From: Planctomycetes bacterium ADurb.Bin069
GTDB taxonomy: Bacteria > Planctomycetota > UBA8108 > UBA8890 > UBA8898
NCBI GenBank assembly: GCA_002070955.1
Contig: MWEK01000001.1
Coordinates: 144,103 to 208,102 of the forward strand
DNA length: 64,000 nt
Direction of reading: 5' to 3'
The notes beneath the pieces were generated by a model. It saw only the letters and a list, made by a program, of their open reading frames with translations. It was not told the origin of the DNA and made no database searches. The first letter of the stretch is position 1. Each line of letters begins with the position of its first letter. Shown in pieces: positions 1 through 8,050 of this stretch. The position numbers were made by a program, and so were the translations under genes.

Positions 1-470
1 TACGCAAGCGCGTTGATGACGATCGCCGCGACGATGCCGGCGACGCCGAGGGCCAGCAGGACCGCGTTCACCTGGGCCGGATCGTTGATGTAGTTGACGG
101 CCACGCCTTCCACCAGGGCGATGCCGATGCCGATGGGGAACGCGACGGCGAGGCCGGCGATGTCGATCGCCGCCACCAGGAGGATATTGGCGAGGTTGAA
201 GACCGCCCCGCCCAGGAGCGCCCAGCCGATCGCGGCGGCGCTCGCCTGCCCCAGGTCTTCCAGAAACGTCCGCCCCTCCGAGCCCATGCTCCCCAGGGTG
301 AAAGCGAAAACCAGGGCCAGCAGCAGCACGCCGATGGAGTAATCCCAGTAAAAGAGCTGGAACCGCCACTCCTTGGAGGCGAGCTTTTGGGTGTTGGCCC
401 AGGAACCCCAGCACAGCATCGTGACGAAGCACAGCAACACGGCGACTTCCGGGGATTGAACGACGAACAT
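1..470 (-). CDS. Sugar permease of the DMT/RhaT-like superfamily, partial (C-terminus off the left edge)
   Basis: A frame opens with ATG at 470 and runs without a stop to base 1, giving about 156 residues. It is almost entirely hydrophobic: four to five membrane helices separated by short loops, starting MFVVQSPEVAVLLCF, with an early CWGSWANTQK motif. That W-G-(S/T)-x-x-x-x-x-K pattern after helix 1 is typical of the glucose/rhamnose permease branch of the drug/metabolite transporter superfamily, which moves sugars or small solutes across the inner membrane. A strong Shine-Dalgarno (GAGAGGAGG) precedes the ATG. It follows the FadJ-like gene by about 106 bp on the same strand and may end the carbohydrate cluster that starts at 7971. 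Substrate unknown; RhaT-like uptake of a deoxysugar is an inference from the aldolase upstream. Confidence 0.72.
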   Translation of the reverse strand, partial: MFVVQSPEVAVLLCFVTMLCWGSWANTQKLASKEWRFQLFYWDYSIGVLLLALVFAFTLGSMGSEGRTFLEDLGQASAAAIGWALLGGAVFNLANILLVAAIDIAGLAVAFPIGIGIALVEGVAVNYINDPAQVNAVLLALGVAGIVAAIVINALA

Positions 471-576
471 GGCGCTCTCTACCTCCTCTCGGGAACGACC
501 AGCCGCGCGCTCCGCCGCGCCCGGGACCCCGCCATGGTTTCAGAAAACGGCGGTCCTGTCAATGCGCCGCGCCGCC

Positions 577-2196
577 TCAAAAGGGCGCCCGGTCCGCCAG
601 ACCGATCTCGCGCAGGACCGCCGGGTGCGCCTTCACGTGCTCCAGGAACGCGAGGGGGCCGCCGCGGTGGGCCGGAAACCCGGCTTCCAGGATCAGCGCC
701 AGGTCGATGCCTTCGGCGGCCGAAGGCGCGACCCCTTGCAGCCCTTGCCACATGGCGCACACCAGTTCGTAGGCCAGGTCGGGCGCCGCGCGCGGAACCG
801 AGCCGTGAATGCGCCCCCGGCGGGCCGCCTCCCTGGTGGCGAACCCCATGGCTTGGAGCGACCCCAGGATCTTCCTCTCTCCCGCGCCGCTCTCGCGAAG
901 GAGGCGCCACCGAGCCTCGAAGGCGTCCAGGCATCGGAAGACCGGCTCGGCGTCATGCCTCGCGAGCACCATGAAGCCCAGGCCCCGGAGGAAGGCCGCG
1001 GCGCGCTCGCCGCCGCCGTGCAGCACGCACACGCGGCTCGTCAGCGCATCGAAGCCGAAGGCGACCTCGGCGTCCTCGGCGCCGCTCGGTTCGGCCGCGC
1101 GCTTCCCGCGGTCGACCAGCACCACCGCTCCGGTTCCCAGCCGCCGGCGCTCCGCGGGGGTCAGCGGCGCCGTTCCGTCGACGACGACAAGGTCCCGGCC
1201 GGCGAAGCCCGCGCGCTCCTCGCTTACCGACAGGCACGCGGCCGTGCGCTCCTTCCGTTCGGGGGAGTACCGTTCGGCGTCCCGCATGATCCAGCACAGC
1301 CCGTCGCCCAGCGTCCGCGCATCCTTCAGGCACCACCTGACCTTGACGCCGCGCTGCGCGAGGGCGCCCGCCCACTGCCACCCGCCTTCGGCGGTCAACA
1401 CCAGCGCGCGCCGCGGCAGCGCCCTCGGCCCGCCCAGGAGCGCGGCCTTGGCGCGTTCGACCCGGAGCAACTGCCGGCGTTCGGGATCGGCCGCAAGCTC
1501 GGCAATGGCGGCGGCGGCGAGCGCCGGGTTCGGCTCCTCGAAAAGCAGCCGCACCGCCGCCGTCATCGCCCGCGGCGCCGCGCGCGCCGCAAGCTCCCCG
1601 AGCGCCTGGCGCCGGACGATTCTGCGCCCGAGGCGGGTTCTGAAAAGCCGCGGCGGCAGGCGGCGGACAGGGGGCGCCATGGCCGCCGCGGCCTCGCGCA
1701 GCACCGGAGCCGGGGCTAGCACGTCGACCAACCCCATCGCCGCGGCGCGGACGGCCTCAATTCGCGCCCCGCGCACGACGGCGCCGATCGCTTCGCCCAT
1801 GCCGCACAGCTCGCGAAGCCGCCATAGCGTCGCGCCCGCGGGCACCAGCCCTTCGCTCGTCTCGCTGAAGGCGAAGGCGCCTTCGGGCGCCGCCGCGCGG
1901 GCGCGACAGGCCAGCGCCAAGGCGGCCGCCAGACCGGACAGCTCCGCTGCGACGATCGCGACGGTGAACCCGGGAAGCGCGGCGAGAGCATCTTCGGCCT
2001 CGCTGCGCGCCGCGACTTCGCGCGCCTCTTCCGCCGGCGCACAATCCTCAGGCGCCATGCCCGCCGGCTCAACGAGGATCAAGCCCGAGAAACCCTCAAG
2101 CCGCGCGAGCGCCGCCGGCAGCGGCTCTCCGGCGGGATCGGGCGCCAGCGTCATGGCGCCGTCCCGCGGGCCGCCCGCGCGCCACAGCGTCTTCAT
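577..2196 (-). CDS. Degenerate FadJ-like enoyl-CoA hydratase/3-hydroxyacyl-CoA dehydrogenase
   Basis: 539 residues. The first third follows the crotonase fold (ALALACRARAAA, then SETSEGL and MGLVDVL). The middle aligns with the NAD-binding half of 3-hydroxyacyl-CoA dehydrogenase, and the C-terminus keeps the family ending GFPAHRGGPLAF. Key positions are altered. The first hydratase glutamate (GGGxE) is alanine; the second (SET) is kept. The GxGxMG dinucleotide loop is replaced by TAEGGWQ. The HFFNP catalytic histidine motif is not recognisable. It is also shorter than the usual ~715 residues of FadB/FadJ. The start ATG overlaps the stop of the thiolase-like gene (ATGA), so the two are translationally coupled like fadA/fadB. 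A normal beta-oxidation role is doubtful; it may be a non-catalytic or repurposed paralogue. Confidence 0.6.
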   Translation of the reverse strand: MKTLWRAGGPRDGAMTLAPDPAGEPLPAALARLEGFSGLILVEPAGMAPEDCAPAEEAREVAARSEAEDALAALPGFTVAIVAAELSGLAAALALACRARAAAPEGAFAFSETSEGLVPAGATLWRLRELCGMGEAIGAVVRGARIEAVRAAAMGLVDVLAPAPVLREAAAAMAPPVRRLPPRLFRTRLGRRIVRRQALGELAARAAPRAMTAAVRLLFEEPNPALAAAAIAELAADPERRQLLRVERAKAALLGGPRALPRRALVLTAEGGWQWAGALAQRGVKVRWCLKDARTLGDGLCWIMRDAERYSPERKERTAACLSVSEERAGFAGRDLVVVDGTAPLTPAERRRLGTGAVVLVDRGKRAAEPSGAEDAEVAFGFDALTSRVCVLHGGGERAAAFLRGLGFMVLARHDAEPVFRCLDAFEARWRLLRESGAGERKILGSLQAMGFATREAARRGRIHGSVPRAAPDLAYELVCAMWQGLQGVAPSAAEGIDLALILEAGFPAHRGGPLAFLEHVKAHPAVLREIGLADRAPF

Positions 2197-3296
2197 CGCC
2201 GGGCCCCCTCGATCAGCGCCGCGCCGCAAAGCCCTCCGGCGGCGGCGGCCGCAACGCCCAGGGCACCCGGCTCGAGCCGCGCGCAGAGGCACAGGATGTG
2301 CCTGACCATGGTGCCCCCCGGCACGTGGCCCAGCGCAATTGCGCCGCCCGACCGGTTGAGCTTCTGCCGGAGGCCGAACCCGAGTTCCTTGAGCGCCGCG
2401 GCCAAATGCGCCGCCGACCGTTCGTGCAGTTCCAGCGCCTGCAGATCGCCCGGCGCGACGCCTTCGGCCGCCAGCACCGCCGCCACGGCGGCCGCCAGGC
2501 CGGAAGCCTCGGGCCGCGCGCCGGCGACCATGACGCGGCGAAGCAGCGCGCCGTGCCGCCCTTCTCCGGCGATCAGCGCCGCGGCGCCATCGCAGGGCAG
2601 CGCGATGTTCGCGTGCGTCGCCGTGCCGCCGCTCTTCATGGCCGGCACCGCGGCGAATTTCTCCGCCGAGGCCGACGCGAGGATGCCCTGGTCGTCCCGC
2701 ACGTGCTCCTCCCAGTCCGCGCCGGCGAACAGGCCGAAGCTTTCGGCCCTGAGCACGCCTTCCGCGCGGGCGCGCGCGGCGTTCATGTGGCTCTCGATCG
2801 CCAGCGAATCGAGCGCCTCGCGCCGCAGGCCGTGGGCACGCGCGATCACCTCGGCCTCCTCGCCGATGAGCAGCCCCGTGTCGGGATCGGTGCTCTCGCG
2901 GTCGAGAATCGAGCGGCCGGCTTCCCGGGTCCCGATGGCCGCGCTGGCCGAACCCGCCCCGACGATGAGCGTGAGGCCGTCGCGCGCCAGAAGCCGATCG
3001 AGCGCCGTGAGCGGACCGGCGGCATCCTCCACCACGGCGAGGCAGGGCCGTTCCGGCGCCAGACCCAGTTCGCGGCCGAGCACGCGGGCCGGGTATGGCG
3101 GCCAGTTCGCCGCCGTACCCGTGCATAGGACAAGGGCCGCCACTTCATCGGGCGCCGTCTCGGTACGGGCCAGGGCCTCCTCGGCGGCCGCGCGCGCCAG
3201 CGCCAGCGGGGCGAAGGAGGCCAGCGCGCCTTTGGCCCGTCCGAAGGGCGTCCGCGCGCCGCCGCGAATCCGGATCGCTCCCACGCGCCTCCTCAC
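2193..3296 (-). CDS. Thiolase-family protein lacking both catalytic cysteines
   Basis: 367 residues with thiolase architecture: RTPFGRAKG near the N-terminus and GGAIALGH near the C-terminus. Thiolases cleave or form 3-ketoacyl-CoA. Here the nucleophile region (normally N-R-x-C-G/S-S) reads VEDAAGPLTAL, so the active Cys aligns with Ala93. The NEAFA motif reads HERSA. The C-terminal CxG cysteine is displaced or absent; only the GH histidine survives. The first possible start is GTG at 3296, overlapping the stop of the vWA gene. A second GTG at 3284 lies only 3 nt behind a GAGGAG sequence, so the exact start is open. Coupled to the FadJ-like gene downstream by a 4-nt overlap. Likely an inactive or re-purposed thiolase fold. 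Confidence 0.62.
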   Translation of the reverse strand: MRRRVGAIRIRGGARTPFGRAKGALASFAPLALARAAAEEALARTETAPDEVAALVLCTGTAANWPPYPARVLGRELGLAPERPCLAVVEDAAGPLTALDRLLARDGLTLIVGAGSASAAIGTREAGRSILDRESTDPDTGLLIGEEAEVIARAHGLRREALDSLAIESHMNAARARAEGVLRAESFGLFAGADWEEHVRDDQGILASASAEKFAAVPAMKSGGTATHANIALPCDGAAALIAGEGRHGALLRRVMVAGARPEASGLAAAVAAVLAAEGVAPGDLQALELHERSAAHLAAALKELGFGLRQKLNRSGGAIALGHVPGGTMVRHILCLCARLEPGALGVAAAAAGGLCGAALIEGARR

Positions 3297-4687
3297 CTGA
3301 TGGGCCGGTATTTTCCGTTGTGTTCCTGGGAGAGCGTCCTCAGGAACTCCTCCTCCGCGCCGGGAAACCCGAGCGTGAAGATGCGCACGCCGCGGCGGAA
3401 GTTGAGCACCTTGACCCGGGCGAGGATCTCCTTGATGAGCCGGGGCGCATCCGAGGGCAGGCCCGGTCCCACCGAGCCCTGGTGGGTCGGCGCCCCGTCC
3501 GTGATGAGGTAGATCGTGTCCACGATCGGATCCTCGAAGGCGTATTCAAGCGCCAGGTCGGTCACGGTGATGCCATCGGCCTTGAGGCCCTCCACGAAAT
3601 CGATCGCCTGGCGTTTGCGCGCCGCGTCGGCCGGCACGAGGTTGCCCTGCCAAGGCTTGACGTCGCTGGAGTAGGCAATGATGTTGAAGGATTTGTCGTC
3701 GGGCAGATCCCGGATGACGCGCACCAACTCTTCCTTGGCCCGGAAGATCCGCTCGCGGTTCTCGTCGATGATGACCCCGTCCTTCGTCCTCACGCTGCGC
3801 GGCCGCGGCCCGCCGTCCAAGGGCAGCGGATCCGTCGTCGTCATACTGCCCGATATGTCCAGGACGAAGGCGATATTCTTGCCCGTAATGTCCAGGCCGA
3901 AGATCACGCTGCGGCCCTCGGCCGGCGTCTCCACCGGCTTGGTCGGGTCGATTTTCGCCCCGTGGGCCGAGTAGTAGCTGCGGTACAGGGCCGGCATCGT
4001 CAACACCCGGCCGCACAGGCGCGCCAGCGCGTCTTGGAGCGCCACCGGCACCCGATCCCACTCCGGCGTCCGGTACCCCCCCGCCCCCTTGCCTTTGGAC
4101 CGGACGGTGGGCGCGGCGCGTCCCATCTTCTTCTCGAGCCCCTCCCAGTAGTCGATGAGAGGCACGATCGCCTCCTTCTTGCGGGACACGCCCAGCGTGC
4201 GCACGGCCTCGACGACGACGCGCGGATCTTTCTCGGACTTCAGAATCTCCAGGCCCAACTTCACCGTGTCGATTTTCGGATTCGCGCGCGCCGCCGCGGC
4301 CAGCAGATACCGCGCCGCCCAGTGCTTCTCGGCCACGGCGAGGCGCCCGACGGCGATCAACGCCTCCTGGTCGGCGAGTCGCGCCACGCCGCGGGCCGCG
4401 GCGGTGAAAAGCCTGAAGCGGGCGTCCAGGCCGACGTCCGCATCGGGCAAATCCTCCGTCGCCGCGTAGTACTTGAGGATGACCTGGAGCGCGTCCAGCG
4501 TGTCTTCCTGGGCGCAGGCATCGAGACCGGCGACAAGGCCCCCCACGTTGCGTTGTTTGAGCGCATCGGCGAGGGCGCGCTCCGTCTGCATCAGCCGGAC
4601 GGCGCCCCGTTTCGCCGCGGCGGCCAGTCCCGGCGCGGCCGCCGCGCACAGAAACGCCGCCGTCATGATCGCCGCTGGCAGCCGCAT
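3293..4687 (-). CDS. Exported von Willebrand factor A domain protein with N-terminal helical repeats
   Basis: 464 residues. An N-terminal signal peptide (MRLPAAIMTAAFLCAAAA..., cleavage near residue 25) is followed by about 170 residues of helical, HEAT-like repeats. A vWA domain from about 262 to the end carries an intact metal-ion adhesion site (DISGS at 277-281). Such proteins bind ligands or partner proteins through a divalent cation outside the cytoplasm. A good ribosome site (AAAGGAGCGGAGG) lies before the ATG. It sits 36 bp after the SorE-like dehydrogenase and overlaps the thiolase-like gene by 4 bp, so it is embedded in a metabolic operon. Ligand and role in that context are unknown. 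Planctomycetes carry many similar vWA proteins. Confidence 0.8.
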   Translation of the reverse strand: MRLPAAIMTAAFLCAAAAPGLAAAAKRGAVRLMQTERALADALKQRNVGGLVAGLDACAQEDTLDALQVILKYYAATEDLPDADVGLDARFRLFTAAARGVARLADQEALIAVGRLAVAEKHWAARYLLAAAARANPKIDTVKLGLEILKSEKDPRVVVEAVRTLGVSRKKEAIVPLIDYWEGLEKKMGRAAPTVRSKGKGAGGYRTPEWDRVPVALQDALARLCGRVLTMPALYRSYYSAHGAKIDPTKPVETPAEGRSVIFGLDITGKNIAFVLDISGSMTTTDPLPLDGGPRPRSVRTKDGVIIDENRERIFRAKEELVRVIRDLPDDKSFNIIAYSSDVKPWQGNLVPADAARKRQAIDFVEGLKADGITVTDLALEYAFEDPIVDTIYLITDGAPTHQGSVGPGLPSDAPRLIKEILARVKVLNFRRGVRIFTLGFPGAEEEFLRTLSQEHNGKYRPIR

Positions 4688-4723
4688 GGCCTCCGCTCCT
4701 TTCCCGGCGCACCGGCGCCGCGC

Positions 4724-5983
4724 TCAGAGCCGCAGAAAATTCTCGAAAAGCTGCGCCTCGGCCCGCCGCGACCAACGCCCCGCCTTGAGCTCGGCGGCCG
4801 TCTCGGGGCTGAAGCGCGCCCGGGAGGGCAGATCCTCCAGGAGCGTCAGCGGCAGGTCCGGAAGCTGCGGATACAGCACGACCTTGTTGGTGATCGTCGC
4901 CTCCGCCACGGCCTTGAGCCCCTCGTCGGCGGCGCGCATGCCGACCACCGCCGCCGCCGAGGCGTCGGTGTCGAGCTCTCCGCGCTCGACCTTCGCGAGC
5001 ACCCGCTGCATGTCGAGGATGCGCGACCCCGTGTTGCCCGTCACGGTATGCTGGTCGTAGTGGATGTCGCCGAGATTCACGGGGCCCGTGCCGCGCTTGA
5101 GCCCGGCGAACACGTTGAGAACGCCGTAGCGGCCCACGTAGGCGCGGCAGTCCACCACGACCTGCGGCACCGGGGCGCAGGCCACACAGTAGTCGACGCC
5201 GTTCGGGGCGACCGCCCGCATCTCATTGTCGAAGAAACGCGACCGCGGGTCAAGCAAAACGAGCTCCGCGCCCGCCTCGCGCGCGGCGCTCCCCAACTGC
5301 CGTCCCACCGCGTCGAGCCTCTCGGGGCTCGGCTCGGAGACAATCACGTGGCGCAGCGCCGGCAGCGCGCCCGCCCGCTTCATCGCGAGGGCGCGCAGGA
5401 CGTGCATCCGCCCCATCGGCCCGCCCCCGCCCAGCACCCAGAACGTCTCGTCGCCCGGGAGGAGATCGCAGCGGGCGTAGGACGCCTCGATGCACGCCCA
5501 CGGCTCGACGAGCGACGCCGTCGAGTACCCGAGGGCGTCTCCCACCGGAATCATGTATTCCTGAACGCGGCGGTCGAAGACCCCGTACTGGCGCATGCCG
5601 CCCCAGACCGCGTAACCCACCGCGGTGTTGTACTTGTACAGGTCCGCCTGGACGATATACCGCCCGCCGAGGCGCATCGACGGCAAGGCCCTCGGCCCCA
5701 CCGCGATGAGCGTCAGCGCGATCTCGTGGCCGAGGACGACCTTGTCCCGGGCCATGTCGTAGCCCGCCAGGCGCGGGTGTTCGGGCCCCGCGGCGACGAC
5801 CTTGATGTCCGAGAAACACAGCGAGTTGCTGTCCACGCGGAAGGCCACGTCCTCGGGGCCGGGCTCCGGCCGGGGCAGTTCCGCCAGGCGCAGGCTCTCG
5901 AACCCGCGGCCCGCGAGCTGCCAGGCCAGCGTCGTCCCCGGGAATTCGTAAGCGCGGGCGCGGTAACGTTCCAACAAGCTCAT
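4724..5983 (-). CDS. Zinc-type medium-chain dehydrogenase, L-sorbose-1-phosphate reductase (SorE)-like
   Basis: 419 residues of the medium-chain dehydrogenase/reductase family. The N-terminal GroES-like domain has a candidate metal ligand Cys (SNSLCFSDIK) and the GHE motif (VVLGHEIA), followed by VEPWACIEAS. A Rossmann domain begins at VLGGGGPMG. Overall it resembles sugar-phosphate reductases such as SorE, which use NAD(P)H on a ketose or ketose-phosphate. The ATG overlaps the stop codon of the upstream aldolase/SDR gene (TGATG), indicating coupling. Together they suggest oxidation or reduction of a sugar-derived intermediate. The substrate cannot be fixed from sequence; a different polyol or sugar acid is equally possible. 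Confidence 0.7.
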   Translation of the reverse strand: MSLLERYRARAYEFPGTTLAWQLAGRGFESLRLAELPRPEPGPEDVAFRVDSNSLCFSDIKVVAAGPEHPRLAGYDMARDKVVLGHEIALTLIAVGPRALPSMRLGGRYIVQADLYKYNTAVGYAVWGGMRQYGVFDRRVQEYMIPVGDALGYSTASLVEPWACIEASYARCDLLPGDETFWVLGGGGPMGRMHVLRALAMKRAGALPALRHVIVSEPSPERLDAVGRQLGSAAREAGAELVLLDPRSRFFDNEMRAVAPNGVDYCVACAPVPQVVVDCRAYVGRYGVLNVFAGLKRGTGPVNLGDIHYDQHTVTGNTGSRILDMQRVLAKVERGELDTDASAAAVVGMRAADEGLKAVAEATITNKVVLYPQLPDLPLTLLEDLPSRARFSPETAAELKAGRWSRRAEAQLFENFLRL

Positions 5984-7971
5984 CAGCGCATCTCCTGGCC
6001 GCCGGTCACGTTGTAGGCCTGGCCGGTCTCGTAATCCTGTTCCATGATGTAGAAGATCGTCCGAAGCACATCGGGCACGGTGCAGCCGCGGCCCATGGGA
6101 ATCTGCCCCTCGTAGATCCGGCGGACCTCCTCCCGCGGCGCGTTGCCGTGCTTGGCGCGGTACTGGTCGAAAAGGCCGCCGGGCGCCGACCACAGGGGCA
6201 GGTCGAAAAAGTTGCCGGGGCAAACGGCGTTCACCTTGATCCCATCCTCGATCAGGTCCAGCGCGATGCTCGCCACCAGGCCCACGCCGCCGAACTTCGC
6301 CGCCGCGTAGGCGGAGTTGTACTTGCTGCCCTTCTTCCCGCTCTTGGAGTTGATCTGGATGATGTCCCCCGCGCGGTTCCACCGCATGACCTCGGCGGCC
6401 GCCTTCGCGCTTACGAAGACGCCCACCAGGTTGACATCGATGATCCGGCGCCAAGCCTCGGCGGGAAACTCCGTGATCTTGAAGGCCCGCAGAATCCCCG
6501 CGTTGGCAATCATGAGATCCAGGCCGCCGAAAGCCCGCACGGCGGCGCGCACGGCGGCGCGCATGGAATCCTCGTCGGTCACATCGGCGGGCGTGTCGAT
6601 GACGCGCCGCGCGCCGAAGCGGCCGCGCAGCTCCTCGGCGGCGGTCCGGGCGCCCACGGCGTTCGCGTCGCAGATCGCCACGCAGGCGCCCTCGGCGAGG
6701 AGCCCCTCGGCGATCTCGCGGCCGACTCCCTGAGCACCGCCGGTCACCATGGCCGCGACGCCCTCGGCGCGCTTGCGTCCCCGCTCCCTCTCCATGAGCT
6801 TGCGCCGGTAGGCTTCCATGGACCAGCGCGCGATGTAACCGTACTCCCGTTTCGTCATCACCCGCGCGCCGCCGAAGGCCGCCGCATACTCCACGACCCG
6901 CAGAGCCTGGAGGAAGAGCTCGCGGACGGTCTCCGCGTATTCCGCCGTGCGGCCCACGCAGATCAGGCCGAAGCCGGGAATCAGCACGACCTGGGGGTCC
7001 GCGCCGCGGGCGGCGCGGAAGCGCGCGATGCGCTCCCGGAGCGCCGCGTGCACCCCGGCCGCGCCCCGAGTCCAGGGCAGCTCCGCGACGAGCGGCCTGG
7101 CGCCGCAGTACACCACCAGATCGGGATACAACGGACCGATCGCGAGGGCGGACCGCGCCGCCTCGCCCGCGAGGGCGCGATCGAGCAGCTTGTTGCGGCA
7201 CGCGAAGATGACTTGGCGCCGGTCGGCGAGGGCGCCGCGCACGGTCGGCACGATGAGGCTCTCCCACGTCTCCCAATTCCCCGGGGGCCGCGGCCGGGCG
7301 ATCGGACGCCCGAAGGCCGCGGCCATGGACCGCCGGCGCGCGGGGCGCGCCAGCTCGCGGCGCACGGCATCGAACACGCGGCGCGTCAGCCCCTTGATCT
7401 CGGCGATGGAATCGGCGGCGGCGATCAGGCCGTGCTTGGCCAGAAAGATCAGTTTCGGCGCCCCGCCCCGGCAGGCCGCGATCTCCCGAGCCACGCGCCG
7501 GGCGAGGGGGAGCCCCGGGTCGCGGTACTCGATCCACAGAAACGGCGGCAGCCCCAGCCGCTCGGCGGCCGCGCGCCCCCCGGCCGCCGAAGTCAGCGCC
7601 GCCGCGAGTTCCGGATGGGTGTGCATCACGAACTTGTACGGAATCGCGGCGTGCATCACCGCCTCGACGGACGGACGAATGTCCGGGCGGGGCGGATCGA
7701 TCCGGGCCTCGAGCAGTTTGCGCGCCACATAGGCGTCGGCGGCCTCGCGCGTCGCGCCCGGGATGGGCGCCGAGAGCAGTTCCCGCACCTTGGCCAGGTC
7801 GAGGCGCAGCATGGCCTCCGGCGGCATCGCTCCCATGGCGTAGCCGCTTGCCTTGACCCACAAGTCGGCGCGGGTCTTGACGGAGGAGTTCCCCCCGCCC
7901 GCGATCACGATCGCGGGGTCGGCGCCCACCTCGAGGGAATAGCGCCAAATCCGGCGCACGTCGCTCCGCAT
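5983..7971 (-). CDS. Bifunctional class II aldolase / short-chain dehydrogenase (rhamnulose-1-P aldolase-lactaldehyde dehydrogenase type)
   Basis: 662 residues. Residues 1-200 form a class II (zinc) aldolase/adducin domain with the metal ligands in MHTHPE (His117, His119) and AKHGLI (His180). From about 405 a short-chain dehydrogenase domain begins with TGGAQGVG, continues with NAGI, and ends with a Tyr-x-x-x-Lys (YAAAK) active site. This two-domain layout matches proteins that split a deoxy-ketose-1-phosphate into dihydroxyacetone phosphate and lactaldehyde and then oxidise or reduce the aldehyde, as in rhamnose or fucose breakdown. A GGAGGT ribosome site precedes the ATG. First gene of a six-gene same-strand cluster that ends with a sugar permease. 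Exact sugar is inferred, not shown. Confidence 0.85.
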   Translation of the reverse strand: MRSDVRRIWRYSLEVGADPAIVIAGGGNSSVKTRADLWVKASGYAMGAMPPEAMLRLDLAKVRELLSAPIPGATREAADAYVARKLLEARIDPPRPDIRPSVEAVMHAAIPYKFVMHTHPELAAALTSAAGGRAAAERLGLPPFLWIEYRDPGLPLARRVAREIAACRGGAPKLIFLAKHGLIAAADSIAEIKGLTRRVFDAVRRELARPARRRSMAAAFGRPIARPRPPGNWETWESLIVPTVRGALADRRQVIFACRNKLLDRALAGEAARSALAIGPLYPDLVVYCGARPLVAELPWTRGAAGVHAALRERIARFRAARGADPQVVLIPGFGLICVGRTAEYAETVRELFLQALRVVEYAAAFGGARVMTKREYGYIARWSMEAYRRKLMERERGRKRAEGVAAMVTGGAQGVGREIAEGLLAEGACVAICDANAVGARTAAEELRGRFGARRVIDTPADVTDEDSMRAAVRAAVRAFGGLDLMIANAGILRAFKITEFPAEAWRRIIDVNLVGVFVSAKAAAEVMRWNRAGDIIQINSKSGKKGSKYNSAYAAAKFGGVGLVASIALDLIEDGIKVNAVCPGNFFDLPLWSAPGGLFDQYRAKHGNAPREEVRRIYEGQIPMGRGCTVPDVLRTIFYIMEQDYETGQAYNVTGGQEMR

Positions 7972-8050
7972 GGCGGACCTCCGGCCTTAGAAAGAGCGAA
8001 TGTACCCTCTCGCCCCAGGCGGGGCAAGAGCCGCGCTTCGCGGGACGCCG

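Noticed and set aside
3095..6016. Long open frame on the plus strand opposite the vWA and SorE-like genes (973 codons)
   Set aside because: Antisense shadow in GC-rich DNA: Arg/His/Pro-rich, no family motifs, opposite well-supported genes.
1..7971. Bacterial microcompartment for fucose/rhamnose use
   Set aside because: No shell-protein, acylating aldehyde dehydrogenase or kinase genes in the window.
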